A DNA stretch of 64,000 nt, from assembly GCA_965261315.1 (NCBI GenBank), contig CBDHDM010000044.1, positions 1 to 64,000 on the forward strand, written 5' to 3'. The stretch comes from Endozoicomonas sp965261315 (lineage in GTDB: Bacteria > Pseudomonadota > Gammaproteobacteria > Pseudomonadales > Endozoicomonadaceae). Below the pieces are notes generated by a model that saw only the letters and a list, made by a program, of their open reading frames with translations, had not been told where the DNA came from and did no database searches. This document shows positions 7,260 to 20,140 of this stretch, piece by piece. The position numbers and the translations under genes were made by a program. Position 1 is the first letter of the stretch, and every line of letters begins with the position of its first letter.

Positions 7260-7889
7260 GTGGCGAATTGGATAGATCGGGTTAAAGCAAGATCCAGAGA
7301 ACTAAATCTGAAATCAGTGGATATTGCCCGTGCAGTGGGTTGCACTGAAGGTACATTCAGTCTGTGGATGAGCGGCAAGCGCAATCCCAAACTGGATCAC
7401 AAAATGGCCATCGCTGAATTTCTGGAGGTCTCCCATCACTGGCTGCATACCGGAGAAGAATTACCGGATCCGAAGACCCTGCCCTACGTCAGCCTGGAGG
7501 ATGCCAGCGCCTTCTTTGAGGACCTGGACGAAAAACGACAGCAGGTTCTCTCAGAATCGGCCATCTGCGTTATTGAGTCGGACCACAGGAGTTTCCTGCT
7601 ACGCATGGAAAACGACACCATGCTCAACCAGTCTCCGTCCGATACTGCCGTGAGCATACCCAAAGGGGCCAGGGTACAGGTGGATACCGTTGTTACCCCG
7701 GAGTCCGGGAAAATCCTGCTGGTTAAGCACAACAATGAACTCTCCCTTCGCCTGTGGAACCCGATCAATAAGTCGCAGCATAATCTGCGATTTATCAACC
7801 GTCTGTACGGCAGCTTTGATATTAACTATGAAGGGGATATCAAGGATATCTACAAGGGCACTGCAGTAGGCTTCAGTTGCCTGCTATAA
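7260..7889 (+). CDS. CI-like phage repressor (XRE HTH plus S24-like domain)
   Basis: A 209-aa protein starting at GTG. Residues 5-65 form an XRE helix-turn-helix (LNLKSVDIARAVGCTEGTFS then LWMSGKRNPKL). Residues 115-205 resemble the LexA/CI S24 domain (VSIPKGARVQVDTVV, then SGKILLVKH). In the usual autocleavage sites the motif GDSM is replaced by ENDTM, and the Lys of the second motif appears as Arg in LSLRLW, so the Ser-Lys dyad seems lost. It should repress both early operons from the flanking palindromes. The frame is intact. The 3' end overlaps the convergent rusA gene by six bases. Confidence 0.8.
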   Translation: MANWIDRVKARSRELNLKSVDIARAVGCTEGTFSLWMSGKRNPKLDHKMAIAEFLEVSHHWLHTGEELPDPKTLPYVSLEDASAFFEDLDEKRQQVLSESAICVIESDHRSFLLRMENDTMLNQSPSDTAVSIPKGARVQVDTVVTPESGKILLVKHNNELSLRLWNPINKSQHNLRFINRLYGSFDINYEGDIKDIYKGTAVGFSCLL

Positions 7890-8360
7890 CGGCCACCCCA
7901 TCACCAATACTCCGGGCTGCTGCCCGTATACTTTGATGCAGCGACCATCGACAATTTGCTTGTCATCCTCCCAGAGAATGCCGTTCAGGGCATCGCAGTA
8001 AAGTTTCGCCACATTGTCAAAGTCCGGCTTCACTGCCGGACGTATCAATCCGGCCCGGGCTTTCATCGATTTATTCTTTGACCAGCTCACCGGAATCGGA
8101 AATACCGCTAACACCAAGACTCCGACGGGCCCGACCAGTCTTTTAACCGGCAGTTGCCGTGCAGCCCACTGCGCCTCTTTTTCTACCTGCCGCGTGGCAT
8201 CCGGTGTGTAGCATTTACCACGGCGAGTAAACCGGGGTCGGCCTTTCCCCCTGGGCACCGAATTTACAAAGGCTATGATACTCCCCGGATCATCGGCAAT
8301 TTTCATCTCTTTTTGCAAAGATTCTGGCAACAGCTGTAGCCAGCTTTCTACGGCACCCAT
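7884..8360 (-). CDS. rusA: RusA Holliday junction resolvase
   Basis: A 158-aa RusA family endonuclease that resolves four-way DNA junctions during phage recombination and replication. Motifs in order: VPRGKGRPRFTRRGKCYTPD, then RPAVKPDFDNVAKLYCDALN with the conserved catalytic aspartates, and WEDDKQIV. The ATG at 8360 is preferred, as AGGTGG stands eight bases upstream; a GTG at 8372 is possible. It is transcribed against the repressor gene, an unusual position, and its promoter would lie in the AT-rich stretch that also serves the rightward operon. Confidence 0.85.
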   Translation of the reverse strand: MGAVESWLQLLPESLQKEMKIADDPGSIIAFVNSVPRGKGRPRFTRRGKCYTPDATRQVEKEAQWAARQLPVKRLVGPVGVLVLAVFPIPVSWSKNKSMKARAGLIRPAVKPDFDNVAKLYCDALNGILWEDDKQIVDGRCIKVYGQQPGVLVMGWPL

Positions 8361-8372
8361 CTCATAGCCCAC

Positions 8373-8544
8373 CTAAGAAACCAGAAAAAACCCACCCAAG
8401 ATCAAGCACACCAAGTAAATTTACACAGACTATCAATAATACTCATACGATATAAACTATATTATAACTTATCATTTGCAAAGTTATACTTTGCAGTTAT
8501 ATAAATATACAAAGAATTTAATTTAAGAAAATAAGGGAAATTTA
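8373..8544. promoter_or_regulatory. AT-rich divergent control region with operator palindrome
   Basis: This strongly AT-rich stretch separates rusA from the rightward operon. It holds the exact inverted repeat TGCAAAG (8477-8483) and CTTTGCA (8489-8495) with a five-base centre. TTGCTTTGCAA at about 7139-7149 near the other operon contains the same half-site, suggesting one regulator binds both places. AAGGGAAA before 8545 is the ribosome site of the first rightward gene. Confidence 0.55.
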
Positions 8545-8808
8545 ATGGACCCAGTTATACATGATCACGATCTGCACTTTACTGCCGTCGATGCCAGAGA
8601 GGCTCTGACTGAAGCTATCGAGTCCGAGCTTGAAATCCTTGAGGGGCAGTTTCAGACCACGCTGGAACACCAGGGTACATTCGTTGTTCCGGGCATCGGC
8701 AACTTTACGCTCCTGACCTTCCTGCAATTCCTGACCACCGAAGAATTCCATCCGCAGCAGGGCTATTACTGGCTCATGGCTGTTACTGGCTGGTCGTTCA
8801 GCAATTAG
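8545..8808 (+). CDS. First gene of the rightward phage operon, unknown
   Basis: An 87-aa acidic protein (MDPVIHDHDLHFTAVDAREA) with a good ribosome site AAGGGAAATTTA before ATG. No recognised domain. It precedes a second small protein and recT in the recombination operon. Confidence 0.55.
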   Translation: MDPVIHDHDLHFTAVDAREALTEAIESELEILEGQFQTTLEHQGTFVVPGIGNFTLLTFLQFLTTEEFHPQQGYYWLMAVTGWSFSN

Positions 8809-8889
8809 CCAACACCTGCGATCACGATGAAAGCTCCCGCCTCTCCGGCTGGGAAATCCGCCACTACGCCGCGCAGAGAGGTTATTGCA

Positions 8890-9201
8890 ATGGCTGAAGA
8901 GAACCGTCTTGAGGACTGCATTGAAAGCACCATCAGCGAATGGTTGTCGTTCAATGGTTTTGTCTACGGCCTGCACCACATGAACAACCTGATCCGTCGT
9001 TTATGTGAGGTGATCTTTTTAGACACGCCCAAAACACAACTGAAGACGCTTATTGAAAAAGAGATGGCACCTTGGCGTCTGGAAAACGAAATAAGCAGCC
9101 TGCTCACTGACTTCAACAACCTGATCCGGGATCTGGTGGACGTGATTTCAGCTTTGCAGGATCGCATTCAACGGGACGAGGCTCTTCGCCATGCCAGCTA
9201 A
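8890..9201 (+). CDS. Small helical phage protein upstream of recT
   Basis: A 103-aa protein, predicted mostly helical with regular hydrophobic spacing (LHHMNNLIRRLCEVIFLDTP, then LTDFNNLIRDLVDVISALQD) that suggests a coiled coil or helical bundle. The start at 8890 (MAEENRLEDC) is preferred with GAGAGG upstream; the frame opens at 8827. It overlaps recT by 11 bases. Function unknown; a role in recombination is only suggested by position. Confidence 0.5.
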   Translation: MAEENRLEDCIESTISEWLSFNGFVYGLHHMNNLIRRLCEVIFLDTPKTQLKTLIEKEMAPWRLENEISSLLTDFNNLIRDLVDVISALQDRIQRDEALRHAS

Positions 9202-10072
9202 CACCCCATCCCTCAACGAAACCATCATCGGGGCACAGCAACCGACCTTCGACCAGATCGCCAGCCGTGAAAAGCTGGTTCATTGGGCGGAAGAGAGCCA
9301 GTTTGCCCTGGAGGCATTCCAGAAGAATCCATCCCTGCAAAAATGCAGCCCGCAAAGCATCCGGAACGCCATCATTAATGTGGCCACCTGCGGTCTGACC
9401 CTGAACCCGGCCAACGGACTGGCTTATCTGGTGCCGGAGTATAACAAGCAGACCCGCCAGAGCGTCTGCCAGCTCCGCATCAGTTTTAAAGGGTTGTGCA
9501 AGGTGGCCATTGATAGTGGCGCCATCCAATGGGTACGGGCTGAAATCGTTCGTGCCAACGACCGCTTTGACTACCTCGGCCCCTGCAGGGAACCAAACCA
9601 CCTGATGAATCCTTTTGCCACGAACCGTGGCGAAGTGGTGGGCGTCTACTGCATCGCCAAAACCGCCAGCGGCGACGTACTGGCGGACGTAATGAGCCGG
9701 GCAGACATTGACAAGATCAAGGCCGCTGCCAAAACACAGAACGTCTGGAATAGCTGGTACGAAGAAATGGCCAAGAAAGCCATCATCAAGCGAGCTTCCA
9801 AACAATGGCCCTCTGCCAGTAATGCCCAGCGATTTCAGGAAACCGTGGCCACCATTAACAAAGCAGAGGGCAATGTCATCGAGGGGGAAAGTACGCCCAC
9901 GGTTGCCTATTACCCGGATGAAGACTTTCAGAAATTCCTGCCGGACTACCGGGCAGCCATTGAAAGCGGAAATTGGACCGTCGAAAAAGTAGCGGAAAAA
10001 ATTGCCACCAGAGCCCCGTTATCCCCTCAGCAAATCAAACAACTCCAACGCTTCGTGCCAGAGGAAAAATAA
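9191..10072 (+). CDS. recT: RecT-family single-strand annealing protein
   Basis: A 293-aa RecT/Beta-type recombinase that anneals complementary single strands made by a partner exonuclease. The family core is clear: LQKCSPQSIRNAIINVATCG, LTLNPANGLAYLVPE, LRISFKGLCKVAIDSGAIQW and KTQNVWNSWYEEMAKKAIIK. The frame is intact over the full length. Its stop overlaps the start of the exonuclease gene (TAATG), the normal arrangement of an exonuclease/annealase pair, but that partner is broken. Confidence 0.92.
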   Translation: MPANTPSLNETIIGAQQPTFDQIASREKLVHWAEESQFALEAFQKNPSLQKCSPQSIRNAIINVATCGLTLNPANGLAYLVPEYNKQTRQSVCQLRISFKGLCKVAIDSGAIQWVRAEIVRANDRFDYLGPCREPNHLMNPFATNRGEVVGVYCIAKTASGDVLADVMSRADIDKIKAAAKTQNVWNSWYEEMAKKAIIKRASKQWPSASNAQRFQETVATINKAEGNVIEGESTPTVAYYPDEDFQKFLPDYRAAIESGNWTVEKVAEKIATRAPLSPQQIKQLQRFVPEEK

Positions 10073-10717
10073 TGAAAGAGCATACCGTTGAACAGGGAAG
10101 CCCTGAATGGCTAGCCCTGCGGCAGAACTACTTCACCGCCAGTGAAGCACCGGCCATGATGGGCGACAGTACGTTTACCACCCGTGACCAGTTACTGCAC
10201 CAGAAAAAAACCGGCAGTGTCCCGGAAGTCGGTGAGTTTCTGCAGAAGAAGTTTGATGAAGGCCACGCTGCGGAAGAAAGCGCACGACCACTGGCGGATG
10301 CCATCGTCGGCAGCCCACTATTTCCTACGACAGGAACGGTAACGGTTGATGGCCTCCCCCTGCTGGCCAGCTTTGATGGCATCACCTTTGACAATACCAA
10401 ATGGTCTTTGAACACAAGCTGCTGGAATCCGAGAAGCTGGTTGGGCATGATTCGAGCAGCGAGGACATTGATGGGATCTGCCTACTTCTGGCAGCTCGAA
10501 CAGCAGCTACTGGTTGCCAATGAAGCCGAGCGTGTGTTCTGTTTGTCTGCTCCGATGGTTCAGTGCTGCCAACTTCCACCACATGGAGTATTACTCGAGT
10601 TCCAAGACCAGCGCCGTGCTGCGCTGATCGCAGGCTGGCATCAGTTTCAAGGCTGATCTGGAAACCTTTCAAGGTAGTAACACCAAAGCCGGTACTGAAG
10701 GGGGAACTCATCAGTAA
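10072..10717 (+). pseudogene. YqaJ-like (lambda exonuclease-type) nuclease, multiply frameshifted
   Basis: The first 110 residues are good: EQGSPEWLALRQNYFTASEA, the GHAAEESARPLA block and LASFDGIT with a PD-(D/E)xK residue. After about 10399 the frame changes repeatedly. MVFEHKLLESEKL is in one frame, YFWQLEQQLLVANEAERV in another, VLFVCSDGS in a third, ALIAGWHQF in the first again, and KADLETFQGSNTKAG after a surplus T at about 10648. At least four indels are needed to restore the family sequence, including the EHK catalytic motif. The exonuclease that would feed RecT is therefore inactive. Confidence 0.75.
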
Positions 10718-10727
10718 CTGCTCGGTG

Positions 10728-11660
10728 GTGTCCATCAGCATCAGTGGTCAGGTCAACCAATCCAATCTGCCAGCACTGGAAGATCAAATCAGTAACACCG
10801 TGAAAGCCATCAAGTCAGAGCTGGTTTCTGACCAGGACTTTGTCGATGCTGATAACGCCGTTGCTTTTCTAAATGACACCGAGCAAAAGCTGAAAACCGG
10901 AAAAGAAGCGGCCCTGTTGCAAGTACCGGACATTGCCAACCTGTTTGACACCATTGACCGCCTGCAAAAGCAAATCAAAAGCAAGCGCACCTCGCTGACA
11001 AATCAGATCAGGGACAATAAGAAACACCTCAAAGAGTCCATGGTACTGGCAGCCATCACGGCTCTGGAAGAAGATCGTCAGGCCATCAACAAGACCTTGC
11101 ATCCGGCCTTTGTGGCACAGATTGCCATGGCAGCTGACTTTCAGGAAGTCATAAAAGGCAAAAGGAAAATGGAGACAATGCAGTCAGCCATTAATGACCG
11201 GCTGGCTAATGCACGGATTGAGCTGAAGCAGCAGTCCGCTGCCGTGGAAAAAAATCTGGCGGTCTATAACAAGCTGGCGGCTGGCAAGCACTACCTCTTT
11301 CCCGATCTTGATCTGCTGCTCCATAAAGACCAGCTGGATCTGATGGCCATTATTGAAATGCGCCTGAATCAGGAGCAGCAGCAGAAAGCCGCCAATGAAC
11401 AGCCAGAACCTGCACCGGAACCAGCACCAGCACCAAAGGCAGAGAAAAAAGAAGACCAACAAGACCTGCTCTACACCAATAGTGAAGTGACGGAAGAAAT
11501 CATCACCGACGACATCTACAGCATGGAAAAGTGGCTCGGCAAAGGCTTGCTGGATTGCTACCGCTTTGACCATAACGGCAACGAATACCACGTAGAACTG
11601 ATCATCCGCCGCACCGGCATCAAAACCCCAGCCATCCAACTGCAACTGAAGGAAGCCTGA
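10728..11660 (+). CDS. DUF1351-like phage protein of the recombination operon
   Basis: A 310-aa protein with a GTG start at 10728. Residues 15-220 are long charged helices (ALEDQISNTVKAIKSELVSD, FLNDTEQKLKTGKEAALLQV) as in the DUF1351-type proteins found between exonuclease and SSB genes in phages. A Pro/Ala/Glu linker (EPAPEPAPAPKAE) follows, then a compact C-terminal domain of about 65 residues (MEKWLGKGLLDCYRFDHNGN onward). The function is unknown; a helper role in recombination is plausible from context. The ssb gene starts two bases after its stop. Confidence 0.6.
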   Translation: MSISISGQVNQSNLPALEDQISNTVKAIKSELVSDQDFVDADNAVAFLNDTEQKLKTGKEAALLQVPDIANLFDTIDRLQKQIKSKRTSLTNQIRDNKKHLKESMVLAAITALEEDRQAINKTLHPAFVAQIAMAADFQEVIKGKRKMETMQSAINDRLANARIELKQQSAAVEKNLAVYNKLAAGKHYLFPDLDLLLHKDQLDLMAIIEMRLNQEQQQKAANEQPEPAPEPAPAPKAEKKEDQQDLLYTNSEVTEEIITDDIYSMEKWLGKGLLDCYRFDHNGNEYHVELIIRRTGIKTPAIQLQLKEA

Positions 11661-11662
11661 TC

Positions 11663-12172
11663 ATGGCGAGAGACCTCAATAAAGTAATGCTCATCGGCTA
11701 TCTGGGCAAAGACCCGGAAAGCCGGTGTTTTCCCGATGGTTCACCGTTAACCACACTCTCTCTGGCGACCAGCAATACCTATAAGGATAAACAGGGACAA
11801 CGCCAGCAGAAAACCCAGTGGCACTCCATCAAGGTGTACGGAAAGATGGCTGAATTTGCACAGAAATTTTTGAATAAGGGCAGCAAGCTCTATGTGGAAG
11901 GCGAGCTGGTCTACCGGGAATGGGAGGATAAACAGACCGGTCAAAAGCGTCATGCCACTGACGTTATCGTGGATCAATTCAATGGATCTCTTCAGTTTTT
12001 GGATGCCCTTCCACAAAACCAGACAACCAGCGCAGCCCCGAAGCAGCAATCACAACAACAGCGACGACCACAAAACAACCAATACGCCAACGCCCGTAAC
12101 GGAGGTCACCAGCCACAATCCCAGCCTGCGCAGGAGCAGTACGACCAATACGACGAATCCATTCCATTCTGA
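11663..12172 (+). CDS. ssb: Phage single-stranded DNA-binding protein
   Basis: A 169-aa SSB. The OB fold covers residues 1-110 (DLNKVMLIGYLGKDPESRCF, QKTQWHSIKVYGKMAEFA, KLYVEGELVYREWEDKQTG). A Gln/Asn-rich disordered linker follows, and the tail ends DQYDESIPF, close to the DDDIPF peptide that recruits host replication proteins. It protects single-stranded DNA during phage replication or recombination. The frame is intact and directly follows the preceding gene. Confidence 0.92.
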   Translation: MARDLNKVMLIGYLGKDPESRCFPDGSPLTTLSLATSNTYKDKQGQRQQKTQWHSIKVYGKMAEFAQKFLNKGSKLYVEGELVYREWEDKQTGQKRHATDVIVDQFNGSLQFLDALPQNQTTSAAPKQQSQQQRRPQNNQYANARNGGHQPQSQPAQEQYDQYDESIPF

Positions 12173-12181
12173 GGAAAAGAA

Positions 12182-12505
12182 ATGAACCAACTGAATGCTG
12201 ATGACCTGGCACTTGCCATGGAAATCAAACAAAAGAAAGCCCAGGGCTACAGCACCAAAAAGGAAGAAGCCGTACTGGCGGAAAAACTGATAATTGCCGA
12301 CCGCGTCAGCGATGCAATGGATGGTCAGCCGCTGGACGTAGAAACCGTCATGATCGAAATGACCGCCCTGATCGTGGCCATCACCGTTGGTATAAATAAT
12401 GAGCAGGCTTTGGCCCAGTCAATGCTGATCACCGGCCTGATCCTGCAGCGCATCAGGGACAACAGCCAGAATCCTGTCGTGCATTCGACCATGAGCACTC
12501 ACTGA
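12182..12505 (+). CDS. Phage protein of unknown function
   Basis: A 107-aa protein (MNQLNADDLALAMEIKQKKA), mostly helical, nine bases after ssb with GAGGAAAAGA as ribosome site. Residues 60-95 are moderately hydrophobic (MIEMTALIVAITVGINNEQA). No family recognised. Confidence 0.5.
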   Translation: MNQLNADDLALAMEIKQKKAQGYSTKKEEAVLAEKLIIADRVSDAMDGQPLDVETVMIEMTALIVAITVGINNEQALAQSMLITGLILQRIRDNSQNPVVHSTMSTH

Positions 12506-12550
12506 CCCGACAAGTTATCCACAAGCCGGTATAAAAAAGGAACATTGACT

Positions 12551-13729
12551 ATGGACAGTATCTTTACCCCAATCACACAGAGCACTAAAGGACAGATTCT
12601 GTTTGGTAACACCGAGCTGAAAATGTCCCATATCGAGATTGCCCAGGTTGCTGATAAGCGATCTGACAATGTTAAACGAACCATCGAAAGACTGGTGAAG
12701 GACGGTGCAATTGCCACTCCTCAATTTGAGGAGAGGCCAAAACAGGGGGTTTCAGGGCAGTTTGTAGAACATCTGCTGCTCGGTCGCCTCGACAGTATTA
12801 CCGCAATGGCCACCATTGACGGGAATTATTGCGCCGACCTGGTTCAACGGTGGGACAATCTGGAATCCGGCAAGGCAATCCCATTAGCCCAACAACAAAA
12901 AGATCCCGAACTGGTCGCTAACCCTCTTTATCAAATATCGGTATCCGAGAAAGCCCTGGATATGGCCAAAGCTTTCGGATTCACGGGTAATCAGGCACTC
13001 ATCTCAGCGGATCATGCCACCCGTAACATGATCGGTTTTTCACCACTGGCAGCGATGGGCCAGAAATCACTATCCGCTCCCGTTCAGGCCATGACCTTCA
13101 CGCCTACCCAGCTCGGCCAGATGATGGCACCGCCCACCAACCCCCGAGAGGTCAACAAACTACTTGAAGCGGCAGGGCTCCAAATCAAAATCGACAGCCA
13201 GTGGATACCCACCGATCAGGGCAAGCCCCTCTGTGAAATCCTCGACACTGGAAAATCGCACAACACCGGTACCCCGGTTAAACAGGTGAAGTGGTATCAG
13301 ACGGTGCTGGAGCAACTGAATCCAACCAGCCCCAATGAGCCAGAACCAACAAACTGTTCGCCCGATCAGGAAGCCCGCCATACTGAGCCAGTGGAAGTCG
13401 GTTCGGACACCGACGATGCACCATTTCGGAGAAATCAAAAGCGTAAAAGAAACCGCTACGATCTGGACGATTACTTTTCACTGGTAGAGCTGGCCGAGGT
13501 TATCGGCAGAAGCCGTCAGAATGTTGTTGAGGTTCTGGAAAAGCACCGAATCATCAAATGGGCAGGCCAGAGCAAAAGAGGAAAGTACCTGCTGACTGAT
13601 CGCGGCTGGCAGTTCGGGCTGATGTACGATCCCTGCGAAGTCACCTTCCACAATCGCCACAGTAAACGACTGACCTCCAGTAATGCCCAGCCGGTATTGG
13701 GTTATGACATTTTGAAATTTTTTAAATAA
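12551..13729 (+). CDS. Rha/KilAC-type phage antirepressor-like protein
   Basis: A 392-aa protein. Residues 20-95 look like the Rha-type N-terminal domain (MSHIEIAQVADKRSDNVKRT, then QFVEHLLLGRLDSITAM). Residues 185-260 resemble the C-terminal domain of KilA-C antirepressors (PPTNPREVNKLLEAAGLQIK, WIPTDQGKPLCEIL). After a linker, residues 300-390 form a second winged-helix-like unit (YFSLVELAEVIGRSRQNVVE, KYLLTDRGWQFGLMYD). Such proteins can displace or block a CI repressor, of interest because the local repressor seems unable to self-cleave. The start at 12551 follows an AAGGAAC site. Confidence 0.65.
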   Translation: MDSIFTPITQSTKGQILFGNTELKMSHIEIAQVADKRSDNVKRTIERLVKDGAIATPQFEERPKQGVSGQFVEHLLLGRLDSITAMATIDGNYCADLVQRWDNLESGKAIPLAQQQKDPELVANPLYQISVSEKALDMAKAFGFTGNQALISADHATRNMIGFSPLAAMGQKSLSAPVQAMTFTPTQLGQMMAPPTNPREVNKLLEAAGLQIKIDSQWIPTDQGKPLCEILDTGKSHNTGTPVKQVKWYQTVLEQLNPTSPNEPEPTNCSPDQEARHTEPVEVGSDTDDAPFRRNQKRKRNRYDLDDYFSLVELAEVIGRSRQNVVEVLEKHRIIKWAGQSKRGKYLLTDRGWQFGLMYDPCEVTFHNRHSKRLTSSNAQPVLGYDILKFFK

Positions 13730-13851
13730 ACCACCAGAAAGATCGAGCTGGAACAGCTTCAGTTGAAGCTGAATCTGGCTATCGACTTCAAGGCTCTGAA
13801 GAATCAGCGCTGAGAAAGACCAGGAATCCAACCTTTAAAGGAACGAGCATC

Positions 13852-14112
13852 ATGGAAGTGAAAGCACCGATTGAATGCATTAATTACTCAACCCGTGAAG
13901 CGGCGATGTTTATAGGTGTGTGTAAGAGTGCGCTGGATAAGTCGAGGGTATCCGGTGAGATATTTGGCCAGACACCACCATCGTTTATCAAAATGGGCCG
14001 GTCGATTCGTTATCGGGTTGTTGATCTGAAAGCCTGGCTGGATCGCCAGCAAACCTATGAGAATCTGGCACAGGCTGAAGCTGATAAAAAGTTCGGTCAG
14101 AATCCGAACTGA
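13852..14112 (+). CDS. AlpA/excisionase-like helix-turn-helix protein
   Basis: An 86-aa protein with the winged-helix pattern of MerR-like excisionase and AlpA proteins: YSTREAAMFIGVCKSALDKS, GQTPPSFIKMGRSIRY and VVDLKAWLDRQ. It is preceded by AAAGGAACGAG. It is the last gene before the rrn operon, where an xis gene would be expected near an attachment site, but no integrase gene is present. A regulatory role is equally possible. Just upstream (13730-13812) a start-less coding scrap (RKIELEQLQLKLNLAIDFKA) follows the antirepressor stop. Confidence 0.65.
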   Translation: MEVKAPIECINYSTREAAMFIGVCKSALDKSRVSGEIFGQTPPSFIKMGRSIRYRVVDLKAWLDRQQTYENLAQAEADKKFGQNPN

Positions 14113-14130
14113 TTCCGAATCAGAACACAT

Positions 14131-14168
14131 ACAAAAAAGGCTTCCATAAGGAAGCCTTTGTTTTTTCT
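14131..14168. terminator. Bidirectional terminator
   Basis: The stem AAAGGCTTCC / GGAAGCCTTT with loop ATAA is flanked by an A-run on one side and a T-run on the other. It can end both the rightward phage operon and the rrn operon coming from the other strand. Confidence 0.8.
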
Positions 14169-14183
14169 ACACTTTAAATTTGG

Positions 14184-14302
14184 TGCCTGGCGATGACCTA
14201 CTCTCACATGGGGAAACCCCACACTACCATCGGCGATAAGTCATTTCACTGCTGAGTTCGGGATGGGATCAGGTGGTTCTAACTTTCTATGGTCGCCAGG
14301 CG
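14184..14302 (-). rRNA. rrf: 5S ribosomal RNA
   Basis: Read on the minus strand it begins GCCTGGCGACCATAGAAAG and ends with a complementary ATCGCCAGGCA helix, with the standard internal CATCCCGAACTCAGCAGTG block. It is the last gene of the rrn operon. Ends are accurate to a few bases. Confidence 0.95.
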
Positions 14303-14451
14303 AAACTGTTGATAAAAGACTTTCGTCCTTTATCTGGAATCCGGTAATTAAGCTGTTTTCTTGCTAAACACTCTACTTGCGTATGGCTTCGACTGACAAC
14401 GGGTCACTGACCACTGTCAACTGTTTCTTAAATCGCTTTGGCGTTATATGG

Positions 14452-17379
<2,928 letters not shown>

Positions 17380-17664
17380 ATATAACCCAAAACGATTTAC
17401 CTTCGTAAATCGTTAAGAGGTCAGTCAATATAACTACCTTTAACGATCAAATGAATTTCGTTAGAAATTCATCGCCATACACATTAGCTATTACCTTTCG
17501 GTAAATAACTTGAGAGTGTCTCAGCAAGAATTCAATCAACCAATTTAATGTTAATTAAATCGATAGATTTCATTCAGCTTAAATTTGGATTCCACATTTT
17601 TAAAGAACATTCTTTCGTTAAGAAATAAAAGCAAATACGCTTAATGAATCAGTCATTCGCAATA

Positions 17665-17740
17665 TGGTGGAGCTATGCGGGATCGAACCGCAGACCTCCT
17701 GCGTGCAAAGCAGGCGCTCTCCCAGCTGAGCTATAGCCCC
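17665..17740 (-). tRNA. tRNA-Ala (anticodon TGC)
   Basis: A 76-nt cloverleaf beginning GGGGCTATAGCTCAGCTGGG and ending TCCACCA. The anticodon TGC lies in CTTTGCAAG. It sits in the 16S-23S spacer on the 23S side. CCA is encoded. Confidence 0.97.
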
Positions 17741-17780
17741 ATATTCGTATCGTGCCAGAACTTGTCATGTTCTGAAAGTC

Positions 17781-17857
<77 letters not shown>

Positions 17858-18008
17858 GGTATCTGTATCAGATAACGGATTCATTAAACACACTTTATAA
17901 AGAACTCAATTGCCCCAGAACAAGGCAACCTTAACAAGTTAATAAATTTCGTCAGAAATTTATTATCAAACAATTCGTGTGAACGCTTATGCAAAGTCGG
18001 TTGTCGTT

Positions 18009-19566
<1,558 letters not shown>

Positions 19567-19780
19567 AAATCGTGTTGTCGAATCCGAAGATCCAACCGCT
19601 CAACATTCTCATGAACGTCACATTTATTTAACTCTCGCTCTTCGTGACAAAGAGTAGAGCTGAATTAACGAGTGTTCACTTGATTGATCAAGCATTCAAA
19701 GTTTTGTGAAAGCATCTCCGAAGAGAAGCTTTCTTAACCGATGCAATCGCACAAGCGCCCACACGAATTGTCTGATATCT

Positions 19781-19790
19781 TGTTAAAGAA
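19781..19790 (-). promoter_or_regulatory. boxA antitermination element in the rrn leader
   Basis: On the minus strand TTCTTTAACA lies about 215 nt upstream of 16S, matching the rrn boxA that loads the NusB/NusE antitermination complex. Related TTCTTTA motifs occur in the spacers at about 17600 and 17895. Confidence 0.65.
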
Positions 19791-19875
19791 CCTGATCAGG
19801 TCGTTGAGACTTAATCTCTAACCGGCGCCTTTCACTCTCTTATAAAGAGCAGGAAGGCCGATCAGCGAGGCCGCC

Positions 19876-19903
19876 ATCATACCGAAGCAGCTTTCGTTGT
19901 CAA
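19876..19903 (-). promoter_or_regulatory. rrn promoter, proximal
   Basis: On the minus strand TTGACA, a 16-bp spacer and TATGAT are followed by the GC-rich GGCGGCC discriminator. This is near consensus and has the 16-bp spacing and GC discriminator typical of ppGpp-controlled rRNA promoters. Confidence 0.75.
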
Positions 19904-19992
19904 GCGCTCGATTCTCTTCACTAAAAAGCCGAAGAAGAAAGAAGCTTTCCAACTCACTAACGTTGCCACTCAGGCCGTGTCAGCGGAGGCGC

Positions 19993-20020
19993 ATCTTACC
20001 GCGCCAGCTTGATTTGTCAA
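19993..20020 (-). promoter_or_regulatory. rrn promoter, middle
   Basis: On the minus strand TTGACA, a 16-bp spacer and TAAGAT are followed by GCGCCTCC. It has the same architecture as the proximal promoter, 117 bp further upstream. Confidence 0.75.
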
Positions 20021-20140
20021 CCGATTGTTTTCATTCAATTCAAACAACCATCTTCAAATCGTCCTTCCCGGTCAGCGATGAATGTTCATCCTGCTGATCC
20101 GTGGCTGACCGTTTCAGGAGAGCCCGTGGAAGAGCGGCGC

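Larger units (their letters stand above)
2571..14112. mobile_element. Decayed lambdoid prophage (regulation, replication and recombination modules)
   Basis: The stretch carries phage-type genes in two opposed blocks around a CI-like repressor: a leftward block with O-like and P-like replication proteins, DUF1367 and a Ref-like nuclease, and a rightward block with RecT, YqaJ, SSB and an antirepressor. An endolysin 5' fragment lies at the left edge, where an IS has cut it, and an excisionase-like gene lies at the right edge 70 bp from the 5S rRNA gene. No integrase, terminase, capsid or tail gene is visible. Several core genes are broken. Confidence 0.85.

Noticed and set aside
14112..14190. 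Prophage attachment site at the 5S rRNA gene end
   Set aside because: The prophage ends 70 bp from 5S, but I found no matching direct repeat at the left side and no integrase, so an att site cannot be supported.
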